Below are positions 24,601 through 35,841 of a stretch of 64,000 nt of DNA, one piece after another. The notes below the pieces were generated by a model. The model had not been told where the DNA came from. It did not search any database and worked only from the letters and a program-made list of their open reading frames with translations. This stretch comes from Sequoia sempervirens. Its lineage: Eukaryota; Streptophyta; Pinopsida; Cupressales; Cupressaceae. The translations under genes were made by a program, and so were the position numbers. The first letter of the stretch is position 1; every line of letters begins with the position of its first letter. The stretch lies in contig VDFB02047230.1 in assembly GCA_007258455.2 (NCBI GenBank), forward strand, positions 157,674,635 through 157,738,634, in the 5' to 3' direction.

Positions 24601-27600
24601 ATTATTGATATGGAAAACAAGTATCCCAATGGACAGCTAGATGATTATTGCTTTGCAGAGACATTTGTACATAGAAGGGTCTGACATGGAAAAAATACTA
24701 AAGACGGATTCATTTTAGGTTGAGAGAGAAGTTAGGCAGGTTGTAGGGATGAATGATGGTTTGGGTGTATTGAGTGACCAAGGGGGGCAACATAACAAGA
24801 GTTAAGATATGGTTGCAAAGGTGCTCAAGGCACTGGTATTTGGGATGCTGTAAGAAGGAAATGCCAAATTGCAATGATGCAAGGAGATCCCCTTTGTTGC
24901 AGAAGTATGATGCTGTAAAAACGGAAAAAATCTAATCCCTGTATCCTGTTATTCATATGGTGTTGTTGGGTTGACCACCTTTGCTGATATATTGGAAGAA
25001 AGTTTGACAAAAATTAGACTATTTATGAGGTTCACAAGTGGAAAAATACAAATAGGTTGCGAGTTGTGGAAAAGAGAAATGAAGGTTTAGGCAGAATTAC
25101 TATGAAATTTGTAAGAAGTAGCAGCAAATATTAAAACATTAAGTCAAAATATAGAGAGGTTTAAGAAGGTAGGTTAACCATTAGTTTGGTAAGTTGCACA
25201 AATGGTTAAAGTGCAAGAGGCTTAATTGGCAACAGAGAAGGAATGCGATGGTCATAAGAATGCATAACTAAGTTGGTGTTGATTTATGATTTTCCACTGA
25301 GGAGGAAAATGCAAAATTTTACTATTACCATTGATATGGAAAACAAGCAGACCAATAGATGGCTAGATGGTTATTGTGTTGTAGAGGCATTTGTATGCAG
25401 AAGAGTCTGAGAACTGAGTGCAATAGAAAATGTGTTAAAGATGGATTCAGTTTAGGTGAAGAGAGGAATTGGACATGTTGTAGGGATGAATGGTGGTTTG
25501 GGTTTTCTGAGTGGCCAAGGAGGACATCATAATAAGGAAGAGTTAAGATATAGGTGCAAAGGTGCACAAGGTATACACATTTGGGATGCTGCTAAGATGC
25601 AACTGCAAAATTGAATTGATGCAAGGAATTTCCCTTGTTGCAGAAGTATGATGCTGTAGAAGTGGAACAAATATAATATTTGACATTTGTATTCTGCAAT
25701 ATGCATGGTGTTTTTGTGTTGGCCACCTTTGCTGGGATATTGGAAGAAAGCTTGTCATAGAGGTTTTGAAATGTCATGAAACCACATTACTGTCACGAGG
25801 ATGAGAAAAAAAAATTAGACTATTTATGGGGTTTGCTAGATGTGAAACACAAGTAGGCTGAGGTTTAGGCAGAAGTAAGATACCACAAAATTTGTAAGAG
25901 GGAAGCAGCAAAGGTTAAACCATGTTTAAAAAGGTAGGTTAACTGATAGTTTGGTAAGTTGCACAAAGGGCTAAAGTGCCAGAAACTCAATAGGCAACAA
26001 AGAAGGAATGCAATGGTCCTAAGAACACCTAATTAAGTTGGTGTTGATTCATACTTTTAGTGTCTAATGTTTCTGGTTCTGGCTTGTTACCCTTATGTAT
26101 CTGTGTTTGTGTTTAGTTTGTACAGGATTTTGTTATATATATAGCTGTATGTATCTGTATCTTGCTATAGGAGGAGGCCCTTTAACAGACCCACATATTT
26201 ACAATTCAAAATATGAAAAAGAAATTAGTCCAGATTCCACAAGTAATTTCAGTCAACAAATATCACAAATATGGAAACCACTGTTATGTATGTAGTTTTT
26301 GCATTACTAAAAATAAATAATTGGCCCTAATATCAAACTAAAAGCAGAAATCAGCCTATAAGACTGTCTTTTGGCCAATTTTGGACTGATAATTTAAAAT
26401 GGCCTATAGTTAGTGTACAATGCCTATTATTATGTTTTGATAATATGGTTTATCCGACTATGTATTAATTGTTTGTCAACTTCGGGTAGTTATAAGAGTT
26501 AGTTGACAGTTGTGTTCCTCTTGGCAACTGTCAAGTACTTTAAATAGATTTTGTATTGTGAAGGAAAGCAGTATGATCTAGTTGGATCGACTCTTATCCT
26601 TGGCTGACCATCTCTAGTCTACTCAGTTAATAACTTATGTGCAAATAAAGATATACTTTTACTCCATTTGATATGCATCAGTAATTCTGTTCATCATTTC
26701 AAGTATTCATTTTATTGGATAGAAGAGTAAACAGCACCCTCAATTTTTTTCCTTGCCAACAGACTAGGCCCAAAACAAAAATCAACCCACATTACTTTTT
26801 TGTGGACTGATTTTTTTAATAGACATTGAAATATCTCCACAAAGAAAACGACCCACAAATAATGTCAAGAATTACTATTTAACATAGACATTTGTCTGCC
26901 ATGCAGTTTAATAGATATCTTGTCACTTGTTTACTTATACCTTTTGGTCAATACTAGTAGTGCAAAACTTCATTGACAGAAGATTAGCTAATAAAGTCAA
27001 CTATTTTGTCTACCCAATCTCCAATTTTCAGGTCCTGATAGCTGATGGGTAGGAACTCTCTTGTGGTGGTAAATTTCATCATATCAAACTCTCAATGGGG
27101 GACTATCAGCTGCTTTCAGATATGTTTGATATCCTAATTGGGGGAGCAGATGTATTTTTGGGATTACAATGGCAAATAACTGGAACAGTGTCCTTCAATT
27201 TTCAGGACTTATTCATGACTTTTATTAGAAACAAACAGAGGTACAAACTTGTCTGGATGCAATCACCACCAAACTAAACTATGAGCTCTCATAGGATGGA
27301 AAAATTGCTCCAAAAAGAATCTTAAAGCATAGTGGTACAACTTCATTTCTTAGAAGCATTGGATGTGAAAACTTAGATTCCACTAGAGTTTCAAATTTTC
27401 AATAGATTATTCAATGTCATTGGTAGGATTTTCAAGAACCCAAGGGCCTACCCCTAGTTAGAGGTCATGACTATGGCATCAAATTGAGTACAAGAAGTAT
27501 TCTGCCAAACATCAAACCCTACTGCTACCCTTATGAACAAACATTTGAAATTGAAACTTTGGTCAAGGAAATTTTAGAGCAGTTAAAGCACTTATTCATT

Positions 27601-30600
27601 GGTGGTTGTCATGGTTAATGAGAAGGATGATTCATGGGAAATGTGTCCAAATTACAAGGAACTCAACAAGCTCACTCTCAAGAATAAGTTTCCTATTCTT
27701 TTTATTGATGAATTATTGGATGAGCTAAATGGTTTAGTTTTCTTCACTAATTTAGATTTATTTTTGGATCAAATACGAATTAAAGGGGGAGGATATCCAT
27801 AAGATGGCATTCAAGAGCTGTGAGGAACATTATGAATTCTTAGTTATGTCCTTTGGTCTTAATTAATACCCCATCTTTCAGAGTTTTATGAATTCCATAT
27901 TCCATCAATTGATTTTGGAAATCTATTTTGATCATCTTTGATGACATCCTAGTCCATGTTAAGTCATGGGAGGAACATTTGTAACATGTAGAGAAGGTAT
28001 TGCAGGTTTTAGAAGACAATCAACTCCATGCAAAAGATCCAGATGTGGATTTGGAGTAAAAGAAGTGGAGTACTAGGACATGTATTGCATGAGGGTTTTA
28101 AAGTTGACCCAAAGAAGATCTCATTGTCACAGATTGGCCACTACCTAAAACATCAAAGGTTTAAGAGGATTTTTTGACTTGACACAGTACTCTTTACACT
28201 ATGTGTGCAAAGCAGCACCTTTAACAACATTGTTGAAGAAGGATTATTTTTAATGGTTCAAAGCAGCCACACAGGCCATTATTGGGCTGCTTGATACCAC
28301 TTTGTAGGTCCTGCTGGACTTAATTGATTATAACTTGGAATCCCCCTCGATTATCAGTTGTTTGACAGGAGTTTTTTTGTCCTCTACAGTCCTTCCATTA
28401 AGGCTCTGAGTTCAACAAAGTTGTTTGTATGCTTGCCTATGTATCCACCTATGCCAGTTTCATCAGTACTATGTTTTCCATGCCATTGTAGTTCAATTTT
28501 TCCCATCATTTGGGTGGTAGACTTCATTTGTGTTTCCATGCCATTGTAGTTCAATTTTTCCCATCCTTTGGGTGGTAGACTCCATTTGGGTTTAGGGGTG
28601 AGAAAATAATTGGAATTTATAGTCGAATGGAATAACCCATATCTTGAATAACATCTTTTGTTTCTTGAGAATGTAACCTTCCCTAAGTGAATGGGAGTAA
28701 ATTCTGGTAAAATTAATAATTTGCTGTCTGATTGTCTTTGCTATGTACTACCAATTGCTTTTTGAGTTCTTAAGATTCTATTATTTTGTTTCTTCCATGT
28801 ATACTAGAAATCAATGTTCACTGTAAGCTTGTAGAGGTGCTCAACAGAAAGCATTTGGGTGGTTGCTTTTGACGATTTCTTGATCCTTATCCTAATAGTT
28901 CATTGTGTTTCCTCCATTTTGTTGAAATTATTTGCTAGAGAGCTCCATAGTTTTTGGGCAAAAGAGCACATCAAGAGAAAATGGGAGTTACTTCATTATT
29001 GCCCAGATAAAGAGGACAGATAGAAATCAAAGCTCACTGTAAGCTTGTAGAGGTGCTCATCAGAAAGCATTTGGGTGGTTGCTTTTGATGATTTCTTGAT
29101 CTCTATCCTAATAGTTCTTGTGTTTCCTCGATTGTGATGAAATTAGTTGCTAGAGAGCTCCATAGTTTTTGGGCAAAAGAGCACATCAAGAGAAAATGGG
29201 AGTTACTCATCATTCCCCAGATAAAGATGACAGATTGTGGGCCTAATAATACACTTTTCTGCATTTTGATTAGCCATTGAGATTTTGCTATGCTGGATCA
29301 ACCATAAAAAGCATTTTAGTTTTGGCCACTCTGAGGGGTTTCAGATGTGGTTCCATATTGAACCTGTGCTCCCTTGATTACCACATAGAGCTTTGTAAGC
29401 TGAAGCTACTGTTACAATTCGCTGAAGCAGTGAATCTCCATTTGATTGTGTGCAATTGCCTTGAAATCTTCATTTTCCTCTATCCAAGCATACTCTGAAG
29501 AAGTGTAGTCTGATGAGGGAATTGTGTCCTAGTAGTTAAGATCATTTTTTGATCCCAATGGGTGTTTCTCAAAGGAGAAAAAATAGCTTAATTATCCAAT
29601 GTAGTTTAGTTTATGGAGGAAAAGCTGACTGTTTATTCCCTTCAATTCTTCTTTGGTGATATTTGGATACCCATTCTAGTTGTCTTTTTAGAATTTGTTT
29701 GTTTTAACTTTTGATATTGTCTATTGCCCATGTTTTGACAGTTGACCTTGCTGGAGATTTTATTGGATATTTGAGATGATTTGTGAGAGGATAGACTGGA
29801 TTTTAAATCTCAGTTTGTGGGACTGGTCATACCATTTGGTCAATACTTATGATGGTGGATTTTTTCCGAGTAGGTTTTCAGATGAGAGAAGAGTCTCTAG
29901 GCTTGGTGAAAGAGACAAAGGTCTCTTATAGTCAGCTCTCTTTTTGTTTCTCGTGTGATCTATTGTCATGAGACCAATGAATGTTGGAATTGTGTTAGTC
30001 TCTTGCGAAAGACGTATCCATTGCATGGAATTGATATCTTCTTCAATGTTATTCGGTAGTGTTAGGAAATTCAAGATATATATTGGGACTGTTTTAGGAC
30101 TTTGAATGGGTTCTACCCACTGTTCTACCCGCTGTTTTAAGCAACCTGTTTGTCCATTTGCTATGTGATTTGGTAGTTTTAGGAGATTCATGATATAGAT
30201 TTGGACTATTATAGGACTTATTTAATAAACTGGGTTCTACCTCTATTTTAAGCCAGTTGTTTGTTTTCAGTTTTTCATTTAATCTTTTCCCATATACCTG
30301 CTCTATGCTTTTGATATATTGTGAAAGTTTAGATGAGGACCATCTCTTCTCTGAGGCTGAGAAATTTAAAGATTTTTCGCTTCCTTTATTGATTAACATT
30401 ACAAAAAAATCATACTGAATTTAGCTTGATTATTGTATTATCCTATGGCAGTTTAATAACTTTGAGATTTGTTATTTCTAATTTTCTTGTACTAAAAAGG
30501 TTGAGAAATGAATAGTATCATTTGCAACTGGCATCAAGTATACCTTTCTCTTCCATTCACAGCCCAGAGCTCACAAGTTTTCCTTTCTTATTATTTCTCA

Positions 30601-33600
30601 AGTAGCCTTAAGAGATTAGCACTCATAATGATGAAAAGATATGTACTGAGTGGCTTTCCTTCCTTGAGTTCTCTTGTCGATTTAGACTATGAGAATAAGA
30701 GTGGTGATACAACTGTCAATTCACTCTACAATATCTTTGAAGCCATGCTTATTGTTTTCAGTATCATCTCCCAGTTACCTGTCGAAAGAAAAGCTTTGGC
30801 TTGTCCAGTTTGACAGATTCTTAGCTTTTTTTGCTGTTTTGTTGAATGGATGAGCTCTTGCCCAGCAGTTATGTTGACTTTTTGTTGGTTTGGCACAAAA
30901 GTGATGGTTGTCGGAGATCATCTTTGACAGAAAGATTTTTAACCTGCTGGCTGTGAGCTTTGATATGATCTTGTAGGTTATATTACATAGGGCTTGTGAT
31001 ATCAGGGCCTGCATGGATCCTTACTGAGCCCAAACTGTTTTGGTCCTGGTTTGGATCCTGAGCCAGAATCAATTCAGGTTCAGGCAGGGCATGTCATGTG
31101 CCTAGCCATTGGCCTGGGTACATCTGAGATGTACTGGGGCCAAATGGCCAGGGCCAGGGATGCTCCCAAGGCAAACCTAGGAAGAACCTGGGTGAACTAG
31201 GGAGGACCCTCAAAAACCGGGGAATTTAAAAAAAAACAGATTTTTAATTAAAAACACAGAATAAGTTTTAAAAAAAAAACTAACCCACATTAGATAACCC
31301 TAAAAGTGCATATATTGAAGAATTTTGAGCTAAATCATGACCAGGAACATGCCCTGTGTGCTGCCTCCAGACACCTCAAGAGGTGCTGCCCTTGAATCCT
31401 GCTGGGGGCTGCTGACACCAGACCCCCCCTGTATTGGTTTTAGAAAGAAGAAACAAAAGCTGTTTTGGGTTGGCTAGACAGAAAAGCAGCATTATTTTCT
31501 TGATATTTTGTCTGATTAAATCCTAAGTAATTGAATAACGAATTCCGTTGATACTTTTGGTTTGCTGACTCAGTTCCAATTCTAAGGAATGCTAACTATG
31601 ATATAAGAACATTTTGACTTATCTTTAACAATTATTTTCTGACAAGTGACATTGCATTATCAATTCATTTTTGTGAAAATTATATATATTATATATATAC
31701 ACATCCAAACCTGAACTGGTAACATAGTCGTCCACAAACAGTTTACCAACACTTACCTCACAGTTAGCTAGCTCAAATTTTTCCTCTATTCTTTCTTTAT
31801 ATATATATACCCAAACCTGAACTGGCAACATAGTCATGCACCAACAGTTTTCTAACACTCATCTCATGGTTAACTAGCTCAAATCTCTCCTGTATTTCAT
31901 CTCCTACATGAACTTATATGCTACAACACAATATCAATTAGCACAAAAAGGAAAAGGAACAGTCAACTCAAAATGACAAGTTCATGAGCAAAAACACACT
32001 AGAAATCATGATTCATAATCTCTCAAAAGGGAGAATTTGTTTTGCATTAGCAAAAGTCAAGACCAAGTTGGAAAACTAAGGACAAAAATGCAACAGCAAG
32101 GGGTATTTTCACTTTTGAGAGTTTACACCGTTAGAATTGCTCACATCTCTCAAACTCAATGTAAGTTCGTTGCTGTATAACATTGTTGAATTTCATAATG
32201 AGTGCTACTATAAAGTTATAAACACATTAAATTCATTTCCCCAAGTTCTACAAATCTAAGCTCAAATCCCCCTAATGAAGTTGCTTTAAAATTTTGGTTA
32301 CATGGAAATGATGAATATATTCTCCAATGAGAAGATGAAGTTTAACTTCTCGCACATAAGATCTCTAGGCAGTGATTGATATTGCCAGATGTGGCAGTGT
32401 CTATCCTTGTCATTACTGTCTTAGATGAATCATTGCCTATAGTGTTTCCTTACTGTGAATTTGATTATCATTATACTGTAAAGCCTGAGTGGCCCTAATG
32501 GTGAAGCCTTGTGTACTCCATAGAGGAGTCATAGGTTCAAATCTAGAGGGTGCTACAGTATTTAGATTTAGTTTTAACAGTATACAAGGTGAATGGAAAA
32601 ATAATCATCTTGTAGGCTTCTACAAGTGGAGTCTTATACACTTTGGTGTTTACCCTGGAAATGACCTAAAAGACTAACTTTACCTTAAGAAGTAAGTTTA
32701 CTTTTCCTTTTTTAATTGTCCTCCATGCATGATTGTGATTACCATTATTAGATCTCATCTGTTAACTCTGTCTTACTTGTAAGTTGAAAAATCTCATGGA
32801 TGTTGTTCCTACCTTGTCACTTTTCAAGTCACTGCCACACCTGCGCTACACTGTTACCAAAATCCATCATGTAATATGTTGTTACATAACTCTTGACATG
32901 AATACCTCCCTTTTGGCATATGTCTTCTCTGATATTGCTATTTATAGTTGTGGTTGGATCTGCACCTTTGACTTAAAGAGACCCCAAATGTAACAGACTG
33001 ACAACTACACTTGGAGTCTTGGTTAACACAAACAAGAACATGTAATTGTGCACAAAGCCAAAAATATCAAAATACTCTTAGTAATAGATGTATATGATAT
33101 CAATCACAAATAACAATGTGGAAATTAATTGTTAAGTGGTGCTGCCAGGCAGCTTGCATAAGGATGTGTCAAATTTCTCCACTGCCTCTGAAGCCCTTGC
33201 CTCCTCCGGTCGGACTGAATCAATAGGGTGGGTGAAACCTTTGCCTCAATGGGGTCAGATACATGACCTCAATACATTAGACTAGAATTATGATAAAATC
33301 ACATGATACAACAAATGTCTATGTGGAGGTAAATCAAAGTAAGTCTAGCCTGCCAACAGGTAGGGCACTACATCATTCTTCTTCCATATGCCCAACTTTA
33401 TTTATCTATTTATTTTTCAGAACCACTCATCTTAAATTAATTTTTAAGTGCTAGAATCACATAAAAATGTGGCTTTGATAGAACCCCCTCCAAATGGTGA
33501 GGAAAGCAAGCATCTCTGGTTTTGCAAGTATTGGCAAAGAATCTACATCTTTTCTATCAGCAATAGTATGTTATGCTAAATCCTTGCTAAAAATGCCAAG

Positions 33601-35841
33601 TTATCTTAACTATTAAGAATAATAGTCTACTTGATAGGTTGATTTGCAGTGTATTTTCCAGAGAAAAGAGATTGTAAGAAGGTGAATAATTGCTCTTAAT
33701 CTAGCTGGTTCTTTTGTTGTTCCATGTTGTTTATGTTATCATTGTACAAGTGAAGACAAACTTCTGTTCTTGCTTTGATTCCTTTTACTTTCCATTTGGC
33801 ATCTACATTAATTTTTGTTCATTCTAATTGGATGTATCAGCTGCTAGACCAAGGGATTTGAGTTTCCTAGGCTTTTATTTATTAGCTGTCTTTCATTGCT
33901 GCCCAATTCTCAAAATCTCTTTTATCTAAAGATATGTTAACATTTCATCTCATCTATGTCGTGTTACTGAGGCTTCTTGTTAAAAGTTCTACATAAACAA
34001 TTACTTCCAAAGTTGAAAAGTTCTTCTAGCGTCCTGATGAATTCTGCGCCTTTGTTTTTTGTTTTTGGAGAATTTAAATCCTTTGGTTGTATTATAATTG
34101 CCTTTTTATACTGCAAATGTGATAAATAGACAGAAATTTGTTTTTCAGCCATGCCGGCTGTCATTTTATACGCTTTATATGCTTTCTTCTTGTGTGCATT
34201 GTTCATAATTTTTCCTTGATCTTTTCTAGTCTATTTGGAAGTTTAGATCTCTTTGTTCATTGTTTATAATTATATTTTCCTTTACTTTGCATTTATGATA
34301 AATGTGTAGAATGTTTTCAACTAGCATGCTAGTAGTTGCTTCTATAACTTGCTCTTTCTCTTTATATATTATCTACATTTATACTAACCAATTCAGTACT
34401 GCTATGACCTGCAAACTCAATAAACAAATACAGACATCTCTATTTTGGAGTTGCGAACTAAATTTTTTGTTTTGTTTCCAGCCGTATTGTGTGAATTTTC
34501 AAGTACCTCACTCCAAAGTTATTTGTGAGTAGACTTACTTTGGGAGGTGTTCTAAATATCCTTTAAAAGTGTTTATTCTCTGTTGATAGTATATTGGTCT
34601 ATCAGGTATGGATTAGATCATGGGATGTTTCTGTTCACGTTTGTGGTTGTATTCTTTGGAATGAGGACTAATTGATAAAATCTAAATGGAAAAAACCTTC
34701 TGCATCAGCTTTCCCTTTTGCAAAAAGCATTGTAAATGGGCATTGTTGTCATTATTAATGATGCCCTTTGCAGGTGAATGCTGCTCTGATTGAAACCCTG
34801 AAGAAGGGAACTAGCTTTGGTGCCCCATGCATTGGAGAAAATATTCTAGCAGAGATGGTTATAAAGGCAGTACCTAGCATAGAGATGGTCCGATTTGTCA
34901 ATTCAGGAACAGAAGCATGCATGAGCATGTTGCGCTTGGCACGGGCATTTACTCGGAGAGAGATCATAGTTAAATTTGATGGTTGTTACCATGGTCATGC
35001 AGATCCTTTCTTGGTAAAAGCAGGCAGCGGTGTTGCAACTCTTGGGCTTCCCGATTCCCCTGGTGTCCCAAAAGCTGCTACATATGAGACTCTTATTGCA
35101 CCCTTCAATGATATACAGGCTGTGGAGGAACTGTTCAGTCAAAACAAAGGAAAAATTGCTGCGGTGGTTCTTGAGCCTGTGGTAGGCAATTCAGGGTTCA
35201 TTGTTCCTAAAAGAGAGTTTTTGGAGGGGCTGAGGAAGCTTACAAATGCAGAAGGAGCACTTCTGGCCTTTGATGAGGTTATGACAGGCTTCAGGATAGC
35301 ATATGGAGGTGCCCAAGAGTATTTTGGCATCACCCCAGATCTTACAACACTTGGGAAGATCATTGGTGGAGGCCTTCCGGTTGGGGCATATGGAGGCAGA
35401 AGGGAAATAATGGAGATGGTAGCCCCTGCAGGCCCAATGTACCAGGCTGGAACATTAAGTGGAAACCCACTTGCAATGACTGCAGGGATAATCACTCTTC
35501 AAAGGTTGCAACAACCTGGTTGTTACGAGTATTTGGATAAAATAACTGGTCGTTTAGTACAAGGTCTGCTTGAAGCTGGGAGGAATGCAGGTCACAAAGT
35601 CTGTGGTGCACACATTAGCGGAATGTTTGGCATTTTCTTTACAGAGGGGCCTGTGTACAATTTTACAGATGCAAAAAAGAGCGACACTGCCAAATTTGCA
35701 AGGTATTTTAGAGGCATGTTGGAACAAGGTGTATACCTTGCTCCCTCACAGTTTGAAGCTGGTTTTACTAGTTTAGCCCACAGTGAACAGGATATAGATT
35801 TCACCATAGCTGCTGCAAGAAGGGTTTTTGAAAGTATATGA
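18422..35841 (+). CDS. GSA: Glutamate-1-semialdehyde 2,1-aminomutase, plastid precursor (3 coding exons)
   Basis: Converts glutamate-1-semialdehyde to 5-aminolevulinate using pyridoxal phosphate (PLP), the last step of the C5 pathway feeding chlorophyll and haem synthesis in the plastid. The coding sequence joins 18422-18649, 22579-22752 and 34774-35841, giving 489 residues, near the usual size of plant precursors. Both introns are phase 0 with GT...AG ends. Residues 1 to about 55 are rich in Ser, Thr and basic residues and resemble a chloroplast transit peptide. Family motifs in order: [13 protein letters not shown] (exon 2), the SGTEA phosphate-binding loop (about 178), YHGHAD (about 206), DEVMTGFR with the PLP-binding Asp (about 301), and TLGKIIGGG with the catalytic Lys 329. 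The frame has no stop or missing key residue, so it is probably functional. It is the only intact host gene recognised here. Confidence 0.95.
19700..19775 (-). mobile_element. tRNA-derived SINE candidate in GSA intron 1
   Basis: On the minus strand an A-box, TGGTCTAGAGG (19755-19765), is followed about 28 bases later by a B-box, GATTCAAGCCC (19716-19726). Both fit the internal RNA polymerase III promoter consensus of tRNA genes, with tRNA-like spacing. I cannot fold a full cloverleaf from it, and there is no clear acceptor stem, so a tRNA-derived SINE head is more likely than a functional tRNA. The body and tail limits are not visible. Confidence 0.45.
20216..20733 (-). repeat. 3' LTR of a copia fragment (tentative limits)
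   Basis: Lies directly downstream, on the minus strand, of copia RNase H coding sequence and a purine-rich tract (AAGAGGGAGTA). On the minus strand it would begin TGAGTTTTCAG at 20733 and end ...TTTTTGCA at 20216. The inner border is well supported by the coding-tract-LTR order; the outer border is a guess from TG/CA ends. Confidence 0.4.
20735..20840 (-). pseudogene. Copia pol C-terminus (RNase H end), truncated
   Basis: The minus strand reads LPDIQTKPL, then [13 protein letters not shown], the typical end of Ty1/copia RNase H, followed by a polypurine tract. Only about 30 residues remain before the solo LTR at 20842-21495 cuts it. Just beyond the solo LTR the minus strand reads MVLAYL, which could continue into LPDIQ in frame, but farther upstream I cannot recognise copia coding sequence. 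The fragment is inactive. Confidence 0.6.
20842..21495 (-). repeat. Solo LTR of a Tat-like element, inside the copia fragment
   Basis: The minus strand starts TGTAGACATT (ending at 21495) and finishes ...GGGGGCATGACA (20842). The TGTAGACA start is shared with the LTRs of elements C (45070) and D (62100), so it belongs to a related family. No coding sequence accompanies it. The flanks read CAAAG-A and CAAAT, close to but not a clean 5-bp duplication. An internal tandem duplication of 94-bp units lies at 21219-21404. Confidence 0.6.
21219..21404. repeat. 94-bp tandem duplication inside the solo LTR
   Basis: Two copies starting GGGAAGGGAATTAG at 21219 and 21313, each running through a GATGGGGGG run to a TTAATTAAATAAATAGG end. 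The copies differ by a few substitutions. Confidence 0.75.
22579..22752 (+). CDS. GSA: GSA coding exon 2
   Basis: Codons 77-134, bounded by an acceptor TTTTCCAG and a donor GTACTC at 22753. It carries the highly conserved [18 protein letters not shown] segment and ends [12 protein letters not shown]. The length of 174 bases is divisible by three, so both flanking introns are phase 0. Confidence 0.95.
24556..26052. repeat. Large tandem duplication in GSA intron 2
   Basis: Two direct, adjacent, diverged units, about 24556-25286 and 25287-26052. Each begins near a GATTTTCC...GGAGGAA block, passes through GTTGTAGGGATGAATG, then a GATGC-AAGGA block, and ends AAGTTGGTGTTGATT. The copies differ by many substitutions and small indels, so the duplication is old. 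No protein is recognisable in either unit. Confidence 0.7.
26430..26690 (+). repeat. LTR-like patch upstream of the chromovirus pol fossil
   Basis: Begins near TGATAATATGG, includes a TTTAAATAGA motif that could be a degenerate TATA box (about 26539), an AATAAAG signal-like motif near 26645, and ends near TGATATGCATCA. It has the layout of a short gypsy LTR and precedes protease-RT coding remains on the same strand, but there is no second copy in the window to confirm its limits. Confidence 0.3.
26950..28330 (+). pseudogene. Chromovirus-type pol fossil (protease, RT, start of RNase H)
   Basis: A heavily decayed gypsy pol in intron 2. The protease region shows NFID-like sequence near 26968, then LIADG, and GGADVFLG (about 27145). 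RT entry is at 27600-27670 ([11 protein letters not shown], then YKELNKLT), followed by [12 protein letters not shown]. Farther on are [15 protein letters not shown] and a [15 protein letters not shown] block near 27935-27975 carrying the Asp pair. A KVDPKKI segment near 28105 marks the RT thumb. Multiple stops and frame changes interrupt it. Gag, integrase and a second LTR are missing. Sense orientation relative to GSA. Confidence 0.75.
28475..28592. repeat. 58-bp tandem duplication
   Basis: Two near-identical units starting TTTCCATGCCATTGTAG at 28475 and 28533, each ending in a GGGTGGTAGACT-CATTTG block. Confidence 0.8.
28806..29236. repeat. 216-bp tandem duplication
   Basis: Units at 28806-29021 and 29022-29236, both starting AGAAATCAA and ending in GATAAAGA-GACAGAT. 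They are highly similar, so this duplication looks younger than the one at 24556-26052. Confidence 0.85.
30053..30265. repeat. Imperfect ~110-bp tandem duplication
   Basis: Two diverged units sharing TCGGTAGTGTTAGGAAATTC or TTTGGTAGTTTTAGGAGATT at the start, then ATAGGACTT-like and GGGTTCTACC blocks and TTTTAAGC at the end. Confidence 0.6.
30995..31435. other. GC-rich patch in intron 2
   Basis: About 440 bases with clearly higher GC than the surrounding intron, rich in words such as CCTGGG, GGCCAGGG and GAGCC. No reading frame of note and no recognisable RNA. It may be a piece of a transposon of different base composition; I cannot identify it. Confidence 0.35.
31690..31905. repeat. ~106-bp tandem duplication with TA-rich spacers
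   Basis: Units share CCAAACCTGAACTGG (starting 31705 and 31811), AACATAGTC, CCAACA and CTAGCTCAAAT, and each is preceded by a TATATATATAC run. The TA runs may have seeded the duplication by slippage. Confidence 0.75.
32484..32700 (+). mobile_element. tRNA-derived SINE candidate in GSA intron 2
   Basis: An A-box-like TGGCCCTAATGG (32490-32501) and a B-box GGTTCAAATCT (32534-32544), spaced as in a tRNA gene, followed by about 150 bases of non-tRNA body. The A-box carries one extra C relative to consensus. The head looks tRNA-related but lacks a complete cloverleaf, so I call a SINE rather than a tRNA gene. There is no clear target duplication, and the 3' limit is approximate. Confidence 0.5.
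34774..35841 (+). CDS. GSA: GSA coding exon 3 (catalytic domain and C-terminus)
   Basis: Codons 135-489 plus TGA at 35839-35841. The acceptor is CCCTTTGCAG, and the exon starts GTGAATGCT (VNA). The ATG at 34768 lies inside the acceptor region and is not a start. The exon holds the PLP site: [19 protein letters not shown], the Lys of TLGKIIGGG (AAG at 35356-35358), and [10 protein letters not shown]. The last residues (AARRVFESI) match the usual C-terminal helix. GC content is visibly higher than in the surrounding introns. Confidence 0.97.
   Translation: MNAALIETLKKGTSFGAPCIGENILAEMVIKAVPSIEMVRFVNSGTEACMSMLRLARAFTRREIIVKFDGCYHGHADPFLVKAGSGVATLGLPDSPGVPKAATYETLIAPFNDIQAVEELFSQNKGKIAAVVLEPVVGNSGFIVPKREFLEGLRKLTNAEGALLAFDEVMTGFRIAYGGAQEYFGITPDLTTLGKIIGGGLPVGAYGGRREIMEMVAPAGPMYQAGTLSGNPLAMTAGIITLQRLQQPGCYEYLDKITGRLVQGLLEAGRNAGHKVCGAHISGMFGIFFTEGPVYNFTDAKKSDTAKFARYFRGMLEQGVYLAPSQFEAGFTSLAHSEQDIDFTIAAARRVFESI

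Larger units (their letters stand above)
22753..34773 (+). other. GSA: GSA intron 2 (12021 bp)
   Basis: A phase-0 GT-AG intron far longer than the coding sequence. It contains a large tandem duplication (24556-26052), an LTR-like patch and chromovirus pol fossil (26430-28330), four smaller tandem duplications (28475-31905), a GC-rich patch (30995-31435) and a SINE candidate (32484-32700). I see nothing recognisable in 22753-24555, 29237-30052 and 32701-34773. Confidence 0.9.
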
